NCBI GenBank assembly: GCA_030054735.1
Contig: JASGVX010000089.1
Location: 18,805 to 82,804, forward strand
DNA: 64,000 bases
DNA from: Methanobacteriota archaeon
Lineage (GTDB): Archaea; Halobacteriota; Methanosarcinia; Methanosarcinales; Methanosarcinaceae
Direction: 5' to 3'
Part shown: positions 19,001 to 26,583 of the stretch, piece after piece
How positions within the stretch are numbered: position 1 is the stretch's first letter
How the letters are laid out: each line of letters opens with the position of its first letter
Notes under the pieces: model-generated
Told to the model about the DNA's origin: nothing
Database searches by the model: none
The model's input: only the letters and a program-made list of their open reading frames with translations
Program-made: the position numbers and the translations under genes

Positions 19001-19023
19001 ATCCGCATAGCAAGTGTTAGCAT
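10012..19023 (-). CDS. Nonribosomal peptide synthetase, three modules with terminal reductase
   Basis: The 3003-residue protein has nine domains, approximately: A1 1-455 (YTSGSTGKPKG), T1 475-545 (GGDSIKAV), C1 563-985 (HHIIFDG), A2 1000-1480 (YTSGTTGQPKG), T2 1495-1570 (GLTSLSAV), C2 1575-2000 (HHIIADG), A3 2010-2490 (YTSGSTGRPKG), T3 2510-2585 (GGTSLSAS) and reductase 2620-3003 (TGATGFLGMH, YIQSK). It should load a starter, add two residues and release an aldehyde or alcohol with NAD(P)H. No epimerase is seen. In A1 the usual Asp that binds the alpha-amino group is Ile182. The start has GGAAGGAAA upstream. It overlaps the MATE gene by seven bases. High G+C and Firmicutes-like organisation indicate transfer. 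Confidence 0.95.
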   Translation of the reverse strand: MLTLAMRIAEFAKSHPEKTAIVDQDGYRQTSYEELDVMASRVAHLLQDSGIKTNDLVPILLPRDVRYVAALLAVIRIGAAAVPLNPAYPQERINYIKSDCSALVSIDEDFFEHAQRLTPEEKIVEPAALDCALVTYTSGSTGKPKGVVQSWTGLMAGLERIRNISALSSEDQIACTAPFSFIALLLDLLTPLYSGATVHILSNEKNRDVQKIADYIADNSITGIFISPQLLKNFKNRSQSLRYVLTGSERLSKVAPDHYQLYNVYGMSEIPLTITSFQVDRAYENTPIGTVVEGLEILLVSEDGVPGDEGEICVSGDIFLGYLNLPEETENAFSLINGKRFFHTGDLARRLPDGNLEYINRKDWMVKVNGQRVELGEIEHAMAGFQGITTAVVKAFENEYGQAYLCGYYKAEGRVEEHDLRAWLNGLLPEYMVPLFLVELDAFPLNPNGKIDRLSLAKPDASLFQAIYQAPENDTQMSLCRGFEDTLKLEKVGIHDDFFAMGGDSIKAVILVDICGVPDLEVMDIFQGRTPARIAKQLEIRRTTQTDNADLFMLTDATPGLRPLSNSQLGVYLSCSQAPDSTLYNIPCRFRFNREPGIDVDRLQRAIRSVVDAYPVFRTKTELSAGDPALVFDASIPCDITVKQVSEEKIDIFSRDFVRPFDLSDGPLFRFEIVRTEDHDYLFMDVHHIIFDGASADVFLRQLTRAYDGDALLKEEVSTFQLAESERRFKDSASYQAAHDYFASFLDGNEVDSNPLFDHTLTSDVSDAPALRHYHVLNDALSVEAVEHCVRKARVTEGTLFLGAFAYTLAKFTGQTESLFATVNNGRHDPRLKNSIGMLVRTIPVYVQFDERQQISAALQNIQEHFYQSMCHDGFPFSEMANEFGIKADILYVYQAETLNSLRLGDADVPLDNLETGYALANLSVMVFRRGGGYAVSIDYRSDLYDSATVKRLVTLFEDVLRSFVNGGILGEIQLLSETDELLLDRFNNTERPYDDTCSVVDLLRQQANRTADKVAVVYREKQLTYADLDRSTDRLATYIRGLGIGREDVVSVLIPRNEFMPLASIGVSKAGAAYQPLDPSYPPERLSFMVNDASAKLLIVDESLLGLLPDYTGPVLLTKDIGALPDQECAFSGPSHDDLFILLYTSGTTGQPKGCMLEHKNLVAFCHWYCRYYELNEKSRVTAYASYGFDANMMDMYPVLVSGGTLYIIDDEIRLELDKLNEYFRDHGLTHAFMTTQVGRQFALSTKQHTLTCLSMGGEKLVPFAPPKDLRVFNLYGPTEATILTTAFEIDRLYANVPIGKPLDNFKLYIVDGQNRRVPIGVPGELLIAGVQVARGYLNRTELTEKVFQSNPFCSQNAYDRVYRTGDVVRMLPDGNVEFVGRRDSQVKIRGFRIELTEVEAVIRQFPGIQDATVSAIETPADGKQIVAYVVSSETVDVQALNAFILTLKPPYMVPSATVQIDAIPLNPNGKVDRRKLPAPESAPAAAEPSGHIMNVLEKQIVEAVQSVLGETTFSINTNLMMVGLTSLSAVRLSRVLHERFQFSPDVKALLKGYSILDIENDMLTHMLELACLDAPTSESTKHEKYPLTQTQTGIYLECQRVGPSDIYNIPMMLRLPSSLNVERLKAAVLAAVEAHPAMKCAIQADKQGNPYMIPHNDLDVDVEILEISEEELQVAKSSDLVTIFRLDTAPLFNFKIYKTGENLYLLIDIHHIIADGASLDILFSDISRAYKGEKLTQEAYSAFDLALDEVARRGGEAYEEAKAYYEGIFRDVDADSLPEPDIAEDENRPAISVAFHHRDERLMAKAVDAFCLEHQVTPNALFTAAFGLTLARWKHASDAVFTVIYHGRTDPRTASMVGMLVKTLPLYVNASEGDTVQFVNNVKEELAGLMAHDLYSFSEASRAFGIPSDIIFAYQGENLVGAEIAGHSAEIIALPLNTAKAPLNIDVFRDGEGYRFDWEYRADLYSEELIRSLADAVASAVVSLLEVEELAAVSLLSPASLALLERFNDTDWPLDLKPAHCLLEAQTARTPERIAVIAAEEKLTYEQLNTRANRVAHKLIEQGVKPNTIVGVMMRRSAFVYIARQGILKAGGAFLCIDPEYPDERIAYMIENSGMSQLLVTSEVMEQRGGFLKEENLSFSVIEDMLAEGDDRNPDIAVGPDDLCYCIYTSGSTGRPKGVRITQRNLVNFVDANPKNPEILGYTEYGSVSLALAAITFDVSIMEEFIPLAHGLTICMATEEEIHNPLALAQLMLENNVDLMSCTPSFLMNIIDLPQLQQALAGVASYDIGAEAFPAPLHDKIRAIREDAYIMNGYGPTETTISCTMTAITDSKNITIGKPASNVRAHMLDPHNNILPMGALGELTICGTGVGSGYIGLEDMTRDRFIRVDGLPAYKTGDLAQWTPEGMIRFRGRKDNQVKLRGLRIELDEIEAVINSFPDVLTSIVRVKGSETEQFLAAYFTASKTIDKTELTDYLSSKLTSYMVPGVLMQLEVMPLTASGKINAKALPELEYNAVEREYAEPENELERTFCDLFGEILGLPRVGANDNFFENGGTSLSASKVAIFALAKGHTITYADVFRLPTPRQLAQHAGGHEAVLQPNVSTSTRDDFDYAQLEPVLEGNCVENVDRVIFEDVGDILLTGATGFLGMHVLYEFLMNYSGKVYCLVRKGRSATVEQRLKTMLVYYFDQTFEELFEERIFCVEGDITDEAIVNSLKDISFRTLVNCAALVKHFVSDDSLERINVHGVQNLIALCQATGRRLIQVSTVSVAGEGKDGQPPSDKCIRECDLFFGQIINNAYIQSKFHAERIVLQGITAGLDAHIMRVGNLMSRDRDGEFQINFLTNGFMRQLRGYRALGVFPISLMNEPVEFSPIDSTASAILKLAGTGREFTVFHPYNNHEIYFSDVISAMNQCGLLIEVVTDVEFDMALKRALDVPNLSDRVSGLIAYLTDDAGGKMYMLNAENRMTTEILYRAGFKWPITGDRYLEGALRALDGLGFYEE

Positions 19024-20357
19024 AGATTTTCCTTCCTTTCATCTCTAGTTAATGCGTACTTCAATAGCAAGGCGCTAATAACAAGTGCTGACGCTTCAGC
19101 CAGAAGCCATGTCCACCAGATTCCCTTTTTCCCAAGCACATTGACGGTGATGAATAGCCCTAAAATCATGAATACCGAGCTGTGCAATAGTGAAATCAGC
19201 GTGGAACAGAGAAGCTCTTCACGCGCCTGAAAAAAGTAAAGGATCAATACGTTGATGCCTGTAAATGGAATAGCCAACGCAAACACCCGGATAGCGTAAA
19301 GCATATAACCGAGCATTGGTTCTTCTGAAATGGAGAACGCTCGGGCGATCAGCGGCGCACCGATCAAACAGATCAGCATACAGAGTACTGTGACCACTAC
19401 CTCATACCTAAACCCGAGATTCAACACCTCACGCATACGATCCAGTCTGCCTCCGCCATGACTTGCTGATAAGATGGGCTGCCCAGCTTGTGCAACACCT
19501 TCGTAAAAAGCCAGCGCAATCATCGAAACTTGAGTCACCACAGCGTAGACGGCAACCAAAATCTCACCGCCCAGGCTCATGATGACAATATTAAACACGG
19601 CGGTTGTTGTTGCCATACCAAATTGAGCGATAGATAGTGGAAAACCGGCTTTGAGGCTGCGCCAAATTCGGCCTAATGTGCAAGCAGACAAGGTATAACG
19701 CAGTGTGTTCTTTTGGCTAAGAAAGTGAGACAACTGCACCAGCACGCCGGAGGTATAGGCCAGACAAGTAGCCAGCGCGGCGCCTCGAGGACCCCATTGA
19801 AGCGGTCCCACGAACAATAGATCCAGGATGATGTTCATCCCAGCACAGGTCAGCGTTGCCACGATCACACGGTTTGGATCGCCGTCGTATCGGACAAAAA
19901 ACAACAGTAGCCCATAGATCATCATGGGTATCAAGAACCACATCAGGACGCTGGCGTATTCCTGAGTAATACCGACAATTGCCTGATTGGCGCCGAGGAA
20001 GAGAACAATACTACGTGTTTTCAATATTCCCCATACCGTAAGCGAAGCACCAATCAACAGTGTCACCGTGAGCGCAACTGAAAAATAGCGGTTGGATTCT
20101 ACAAAATCGTCTTTGCCGATAAAAAAGGCATATACTGTCGCAGCACCACCTGAAATCAAGAGCGTCAGCGCGTTGAGAAGAAGGTAGATCGGCATGCACA
20201 CACTGACTGCAGAAATCATGTCGCTGCCGAGCAGCATGCTCAAGATGACAATGTCCGCCAACGACGCAACGGTTGCTGTCAACATGGACATAATCGCTGC
20301 TGGATACAGCTTGCGGTACAAACTGTAAATATCCCCATGTAAGAAGTCCAGCTCCAT
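19017..20357 (-). CDS. MATE family efflux protein
   Basis: The protein of about 446 residues has 12 hydrophobic segments and the two-lobed pattern of MATE (MatE) multidrug/toxin exporters, driven by Na+ or H+. It overlaps the NRPS start by seven bases, so the two are translationally linked and it is the likely exporter of the peptide. I prefer the ATG at 20357, about five bases after AAGGGGGGG, over the in-frame TTG at 20363. The same NRPS plus MatE pairing is known from the rumen methanogen Methanobrevibacter ruminantium M1. Confidence 0.9.
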   Translation of the reverse strand: MELDFLHGDIYSLYRKLYPAAIMSMLTATVASLADIVILSMLLGSDMISAVSVCMPIYLLLNALTLLISGGAATVYAFFIGKDDFVESNRYFSVALTVTLLIGASLTVWGILKTRSIVLFLGANQAIVGITQEYASVLMWFLIPMMIYGLLLFFVRYDGDPNRVIVATLTCAGMNIILDLLFVGPLQWGPRGAALATCLAYTSGVLVQLSHFLSQKNTLRYTLSACTLGRIWRSLKAGFPLSIAQFGMATTTAVFNIVIMSLGGEILVAVYAVVTQVSMIALAFYEGVAQAGQPILSASHGGGRLDRMREVLNLGFRYEVVVTVLCMLICLIGAPLIARAFSISEEPMLGYMLYAIRVFALAIPFTGINVLILYFFQAREELLCSTLISLLHSSVFMILGLFITVNVLGKKGIWWTWLLAEASALVISALLLKYALTRDERKENLC

Positions 20358-20429
20358 GTTCAACCCCCCCTTGATTAAAACTGTTTTTCTCTGCTGTTTC
20401 TACAGATGAATCCTGTGTTACACCCTTGC

Positions 20430-21074
20430 TTAAAAAAATATGCTTTGTATTTTTAGTTCACCTTCTTCATGAATTCCCTCTACGCAAACAGCAGCCTTGT
20501 ATTCACTGCCGCAGGGGATTTCCAGAAATGTCACTGTATGCCCCCGGATTATCTGGCTTCCAAATGGAACACGGAGTGAAATCTCGTAAAAATTATCAAC
20601 AATTCCCTCCCCGGTCAATTTCAGATAGCTTTCTTTTCCAGTCCACAGCATATAAAAGAGCTCCCGTTGCTCATCCCAGCTTTTATCGATAAACAGCTTC
20701 TGTTCTTCAGACGATAAAACCTGATCCATTATCTGTAATGGCTGAGTATTTATTTCCTCAATATCACAACCAATTGGAGCCTCGGCGATTGCACATAACA
20801 CCTTTGAACCGGAATGGCTTAAGCTGAAGAACAATTTTTCGTTGTTTTCCAGATAGGGCTTTCCCGTAGGCGTTACTCCAAGCCTTGCTCCGGTGATCCC
20901 TACGTCCCTTAGTGCTTTCTGCAGAAGTGCCCCCACAGCAAGAGAAAGCATTTTGTCCTTTGGAAACAGATATCTGTCAGCTTTTTTTTGTCTGGCAGTA
21001 TCAACTAAGCGATATACAGTTTCAAATTTTTTCGGATCCTCAAGAGCCTTAACGTCAGCAATATATACTTTCAT
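20430..21074 (-). CDS. 4'-phosphopantetheinyl transferase, Sfp type
   Basis: The 214-residue protein carries the two Sfp-family motifs: GCDIEEI at residues 102-108 (metal-binding Asp104 and Glu106) and WTGKESYLK at 144-152. It transfers phosphopantetheine from CoA to the conserved serine of carrier domains, turning the three T domains of the neighbouring NRPS into holo form. Archaea normally lack such an enzyme, so its presence in the operon makes the island self-sufficient. It directly follows the STAS gene. Confidence 0.9.
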   Translation of the reverse strand: MKVYIADVKALEDPKKFETVYRLVDTARQKKADRYLFPKDKMLSLAVGALLQKALRDVGITGARLGVTPTGKPYLENNEKLFFSLSHSGSKVLCAIAEAPIGCDIEEINTQPLQIMDQVLSSEEQKLFIDKSWDEQRELFYMLWTGKESYLKLTGEGIVDNFYEISLRVPFGSQIIRGHTVTFLEIPCGSEYKAAVCVEGIHEEGELKIQSIFF

Positions 21075-21392
21075 TTATTCGACAGCTTCATTCAATGGCA
21101 GGATATTCATCTTACCGTCAAGATTGGTTAGCTTAAAGACCTCCATCACATCGTTGCTCACATTTATGACAGAAAATTCAGCCTCCATGGTCTTTGCCTT
21201 CTTGTAGGCGGCCACGACCTGCCTGAGTCCGGATGAGGAAATGTACTCCAGCTCTTTGAAATCCAGAACGATAGTTTCCGCCTTTACTATCTTGTCAATC
21301 TCCACTCCAAGGGCAGGCGCTGTCTCAGTATCCAGCCAACCTGCTACGTGTATGGTGAAAACAAGATCTTTTTTGTCTACTATAATGGTCAT
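21075..21392 (-). CDS. Anti-sigma factor antagonist (STAS domain)
   Basis: The small protein of about 105 residues is one STAS domain like SpoIIAA/RsbV. The phosphorylatable serine lies in EYISSSGLRQV, followed by the expected helix. In bacteria the unphosphorylated form binds an anti-sigma kinase, and PP2C phosphatases reactivate it. AAGGAG stands two bases before an ATG at 21398 and eight before the ATG at 21392, so I chose the latter. The upstream gene encodes both a phosphatase and a HATPase domain, the matching partners. Confidence 0.88.
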   Translation of the reverse strand: MTIIVDKKDLVFTIHVAGWLDTETAPALGVEIDKIVKAETIVLDFKELEYISSSGLRQVVAAYKKAKTMEAEFSVINVSNDVMEVFKLTNLDGKMNILPLNEAVE

Positions 21393-21397
21393 CTGCA

Positions 21398-23383
21398 TTA
21401 CTCCTTAAAATATTTAATGATTAGCAAAACATTGTTCCCCTCTATGTTTACATACCGGCAGTAGTCTGCAAATGATTGGGTAATCAGCCTACCCAAACCG
21501 CCGATTTGATTATCTGGATCGTAGTCCTCTGCCTTGATTGTTTCTCTTGTCTGATCAAAAGGCTTTCCGCTGTCAGTGAACTGAATAGCAACGGTGCCAT
21601 CTTCCCAACTCTGCTTATGGCAGATAGTGATTCCCCCAGGTCTGTCGTAGGCATAGGAGCAGATATTGACAAAGCACTCTTCAGCTATCAGGCACAGGCG
21701 TTTTTGCATCTTTTTGGGAATCCGGTCATCCATGAGGATCCAATTACGAATCCTGCTGTATGCTGACACCTCAGCCGGCAGTGTAAGCTTTTCCGAACGA
21801 GAAGTAAAGGAAAGCATGGTGATGTCATCGCTCTGTTCGCCGCCCGCCGTAAAACAGTTTAATTCGTTTTTGACCTGCGTCACCGCATTTGCTCCATCCG
21901 TCTCCGAAAGGATCTTTTCGAGCCGCTCCATCCCAAAGAATTCCGCATCCCGGTCAACGGCTTCATTGACGCCGTCTGTATAGAGAAAAACCGTACTGCC
22001 GAGCGGAAAGACTTCCTCTACTGTTTGATATTTCTCGCCCGCAAAAAGCCCTAGCGGCACGCCGTTTGAAGCGGAAAGGGGCTTTTGCTTCCCTTCATGA
22101 AGGAGGTAAGGAGGATTGTGCCCTGCGTTGGCATAGCAAATCACCCCCGCCTTTGGATCGGCAAAAGCAAGGAAAGCCGTGATGAACATCATATTCGGGT
22201 TGGAATGCTCCAGCTCGCAATTCACGGCTTCAAGTACCTTTCCCGGCGCCATACCCTGCTTGACGAAGCCTCGGATCATGCTGATGACGCTTGCCATGAA
22301 AATAGCTCCGCTGATGCCCTTCCCCGATACATCCGCGACAACAAGCACCATATGGCCGCGGTCTTCAAAATAATCATAAAAATCACCGCCTACATTCCTT
22401 GCAGGAACCATAAGCGCGCTGATTTCCGAGAAGGCATCTGCATAGTGCGGCTCCGGCAGAAATCCCTGCTGAATTTCGGAGGCAAGGCTGAACTCGTACG
22501 CCTGTCGGTTCTGCAGTTCCGTATACGCCTTGATACGAGCGATATAGTCACGCGTATTTGCCGCCATATAATTGAATGAAGTCCCGATATGGCTGAATTC
22601 ATTGTCACCTCGGACCACAATCGGCTGCACATCGTAATTATCATTCTCGCCGAATGCTTTCATGGTGGCGCTAATTGTCTCCGCAGGCTTTATGACCTTC
22701 CTTTTAAGAACACGGTAAAAAATAAAGGCGGAGAGTATTACGGTTGCGAGAGAGAAGATAGTCCTCCAGAGAAGTGCTCTTTCAAAGCGATTGCTAAGAT
22801 AGTCGGCACTGATGTCAGCTCCGATAACCGCAGTCACAGACCCATCAGGCCCCGACAATGGAACATATACGGAAAACACATGCCCGTATTGATTGTCTGT
22901 TTCACAGGTGACCAGCAAGGTTTCACCCCGCATGACAGAGGCCAGTTCATCAGAAATATTCCCTTCCCTGACAGTGCCGGGCGGAAGGCTTTCAGCAATC
23001 TCGCGTTTTTCTTCATTTCCCTCGACACATACATACGTAATCTGCCCGGAATCAACGTCCGGAATCACAATGTATAGATACTCAAGCTGAAAACTCTTGA
23101 TCAGGCTTTGAAATGTATCCGATATTTCTGCGCTGACGGCTTCGTCGGCTATCATAGTTTCGGGATAGACGCCGGAATAAAAGCGTGAAGTCACCTGTGC
23201 AGCATTACTTGCCTTGGAAACCACCGTTTCCCGCACAAAGATATCGGCTTCATACACACTCATTGCCATCGTGATCCCTATTGCTAGCAGGCTGACAACA
23301 AGAATCAGAGCAAGTATTGATTTGGCAATAGAATGTTTCACGAAGTCACGCCCTTTTCTATCAGAGTTAAAATCGGTTGCCAT
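21398..23383 (-). CDS. Membrane sensor with PP2C (SpoIIE/RsbU) phosphatase and HATPase domains
   Basis: The 661-residue product starts with a transmembrane helix (about 18-44), an extracytoplasmic sensor domain (about 45-205), a second helix (about 208-230) and a HAMP-like linker. The phosphatase domain follows (about 305-520), with NVGGDFYDYF, VVADVSGKGISGA and SDDITML as metal-binding motifs. The C-terminus (about 530-655) resembles an RsbW-type HATPase (LIAEECFVNICSYAY, GGLGRLI). It should sense an outside signal and switch the phosphorylation of the STAS protein encoded next to it. Its stop touches the STAS start. It is unusual to find it in an archaeon, where sigma factors are absent. 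Confidence 0.88.
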   Translation of the reverse strand: MATDFNSDRKGRDFVKHSIAKSILALILVVSLLAIGITMAMSVYEADIFVRETVVSKASNAAQVTSRFYSGVYPETMIADEAVSAEISDTFQSLIKSFQLEYLYIVIPDVDSGQITYVCVEGNEEKREIAESLPPGTVREGNISDELASVMRGETLLVTCETDNQYGHVFSVYVPLSGPDGSVTAVIGADISADYLSNRFERALLWRTIFSLATVILSAFIFYRVLKRKVIKPAETISATMKAFGENDNYDVQPIVVRGDNEFSHIGTSFNYMAANTRDYIARIKAYTELQNRQAYEFSLASEIQQGFLPEPHYADAFSEISALMVPARNVGGDFYDYFEDRGHMVLVVADVSGKGISGAIFMASVISMIRGFVKQGMAPGKVLEAVNCELEHSNPNMMFITAFLAFADPKAGVICYANAGHNPPYLLHEGKQKPLSASNGVPLGLFAGEKYQTVEEVFPLGSTVFLYTDGVNEAVDRDAEFFGMERLEKILSETDGANAVTQVKNELNCFTAGGEQSDDITMLSFTSRSEKLTLPAEVSAYSRIRNWILMDDRIPKKMQKRLCLIAEECFVNICSYAYDRPGGITICHKQSWEDGTVAIQFTDSGKPFDQTRETIKAEDYDPDNQIGGLGRLITQSFADYCRYVNIEGNNVLLIIKYFKE

Positions 23384-23438
23384 CTATCCGAAACGTCATT
23401 CTGCAATAAGATATCGTAAATTACGCACTCATTGAAAT

Positions 23439-23451
23439 GGGACACGTTCCC
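23439..23451 (-). promoter_or_regulatory. Dyad GGGA-N5-TCCC upstream of the operon (weak)
   Basis: The 120-base spacer between the phosphatase gene and the SCP2-like gene contains the imperfect palindrome GGGACACGTTCCC. It is the only dyad I see there and could be an operator. No convincing archaeal TATA box or bacterial -35/-10 pair is visible. Confidence 0.2.
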
Positions 23452-23503
23452 TGTCACTTGATAGGATTGAGTTGAAGACTATACAGAGCTTAAACCTTAT
23501 CTT

Positions 23504-23899
23504 TTATGGTTCCACAATATTAAAAGGTCCGTCTGCACCCGTATCAAACTGATTTAAGTTCTCTACTATCAGCTCTAAAAGTGCTCCATCTCCCTCTATC
23601 TTTGCTAAGTTGGAGAACTCCTCCAATTTCTTTTCTAGTATCAGAAAGAGGACCGTTCTGCTGGTGTTTATTGAAAGGTCTGCACCCTCATTCAAGGTAT
23701 CCTCAAATTGGAGCAAAGCAGCATTTTTAAAGCGAAGCATAAATTTTTCTCCAGTGTCCTTAAGGGTAACATTTACGGTAAAGTCATGTTCCGCCATTAC
23801 CGCCTTGTCAAGGAGAATTCCCATAAAGTCAAAGATATTTGAGGCTTTCATGTTCGCCAGCAAATCGTCTCCCCGCTTTAGTTTGGAGCTTTCTCCCAT
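23504..23899 (-). CDS. Alkylsulfatase C-terminal (SCP2-like) domain protein, probably a fragment
   Basis: The 131-residue product has a lipid-binding SCP2-like pattern: NVTLKDTGEKFMLRFKNAAL, then INTSRTVLFLILEKK and IEGDGALLELIVENLNQFD. It resembles the C-terminal domain of SdsA-type alkyl sulfatases. The metallo-beta-lactamase catalytic domain expected before it is absent. The adjacent 23900-24105 has no recognisable coding sequence and ends in the island-bounding repeat, so this is probably a 5'-truncated gene left at the island edge, though a stand-alone lipid carrier is possible. It lies on the same strand, 120 bases upstream of the phosphatase gene. Confidence 0.6.
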   Translation of the reverse strand: MGESSKLKRGDDLLANMKASNIFDFMGILLDKAVMAEHDFTVNVTLKDTGEKFMLRFKNAALLQFEDTLNEGADLSINTSRTVLFLILEKKLEEFSNLAKIEGDGALLELIVENLNQFDTGADGPFNIVEP

Positions 23900-24105
23900 A
23901 TTTCCATACCTTGTTTACTATATAATAATTTTACCGCTGTATCACTTTACCCTTAGGTTTTTGTGTTACTGGTGAAATCTCTCAACAAAAGCTGCTCAGA
24001 AGGATAGATACCGAACAGTTCTGGCACATAGCGGACGGACACATTGATAATCCATCCCGAAATAATCTTTGTCAACGCAATACCTACTAACCTACATCCT
24101 ACATT

Positions 24106-24364
24106 CGGCAGGTCGACATTAAAAATTAGAACATTTTTCTTGATGTCGTTTTTTGTATCCACTAGCTAGAAATGAGGTTAAAAGTTGGTTAACATGTGGC
24201 TCAACCATACACATATATAAATACTGGATCAATTTTTCATAAAAGTTTAGTATAAGATATTATTAATTGATCATATCTAAACCTAAAAGTTACGTACAAA
24301 TACTATGTATTATTTCAAAATCGCCATCAATAGAAATTATGAAAAATTAAATATCGACCTGCCG
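24106..24364 (+). repeat. Island-bounding element, right copy
   Basis: CGGCAGGTCGACATT (24106-24120) pairs with AATATCGACCTGCCG (24350-24364), 14 of 15. From about 24208 it matches 8055-8211 nearly base for base, including the TATA-like box (24210-24224). About 70 extra bases lie near the left end. It is in the same orientation as the left copy. Confidence 0.7.
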
Positions 24365-24376
24365 AAAGAAGGATAA
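24305..24376 (+). CDS. Conserved 23-residue micro-ORF, right copy
   Basis: ATG at 24305 to TAA at 24374-24376 encodes a 23-residue peptide starting MYYFKIAINRNYEKLN, homologous to the micro-ORF at 8152. Conservative and silent changes and the conserved end past the inverted repeat suggest past selection on the peptide. There is no ribosome-binding site that I can identify. Confidence 0.35.
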   Translation: MYYFKIAINRNYEKLNIDLPKEG

Positions 24377-24454
24377 GAAGAAATTTAAGGGCCAGGACGG
24401 CAGTCTGGTGTCTGAGATAATGGAGATAGACTAAAAGTGGATGAAAGATTTCAC
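24374..24454 (+). pseudogene. Fragment homologous to the start of the gene at 44196
   Basis: The block reads KKKFKGQDGSLVSEIMEID, then a stop TAA and KWMKDFT. It corresponds to codons 3-29 of the gene at 44196 (KKKVKGQDSSLLSEIMELD). A third trace of the same sequence is at 43800-43845 on the minus strand. The fragment abuts the island-bounding element and has no start codon or downstream part. Confidence 0.5.
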
Positions 24455-24468
24455 CTGAGCTCCCAAAA

Positions 24469-24594
24469 TTTAAGCGCATAAATCTAATTTCCTAATCCAC
24501 TATGTCAGACGATTGTTATTTTAAATTAGCTTATTATTCATGCACTTAAATTTAAGCACATAATAAGATATCAGAAGAACCTTATGCGCTTAAA
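24469..24594. repeat. Small palindromic element
   Basis: TTTAAGCGCATAA (24469-24481) pairs perfectly with TTATGCGCTTAAA (24582-24594), and an internal near-palindrome centred near 24551 (GCACTTAAATTTAAGCAC) uses the same theme. No gene is seen. It looks like a MITE. Remaining spacer 24595-24727 shows nothing recognisable. Confidence 0.45.
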
Positions 24595-24727
24595 AAGGCA
24601 GAAGTTAGGATTTTAGCGAACTAGTGAATATAGAATAATTGAGTAAGGCCGAAATCCAATATACGAAGCTGAAATCTAAAAGCTGAATTAAAAAATACAA
24701 ATAAAAGACTTATAAAACCATTGGAGA

Positions 24728-24793
24728 GAGAAATTTGCAGAATTTCCTCTGGCTGAAATAGCCCTCACAGGGGCAACCGCCGGCAAATTTCTC
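24728..24793 (-). terminator. Large branched stem-loop downstream of the str operon
   Basis: A perfect 11-base stem, GAGAAATTTGC (24728-24738) with GCAAATTTCTC (24783-24793), encloses further hairpins including GGCTGAAATAGCC (24751-24763). On the minus strand it starts about 95 bases after the rps10 stop and is followed by T-rich sequence. It is probably the 3' end structure of the operon, or a small RNA. Confidence 0.4.
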
Positions 24794-24888
24794 AAATGTG
24801 GATAAGGTAAACATTCAGTCATAACGAAGTGAAAAGGAATTTGCAAGACCGGGTACAGAGATCTTCTGTAACCTGGCGTTTTCTGCAT

Positions 24889-26504
<1,616 letters not shown>

Positions 26505-26583
26505 CTAAAATTCTCCTTTAAATTATGGTTGAGCCTCATTGCTATATCAAATCATAGTATATTAACATTAGGGCTGATCTCAT

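Noticed and set aside
23953..24162. 69-codon minus-strand frame at the right island edge
   Set aside because: It runs into the terminal inverted repeat of the boundary element and has no start signal or protein-like motif.
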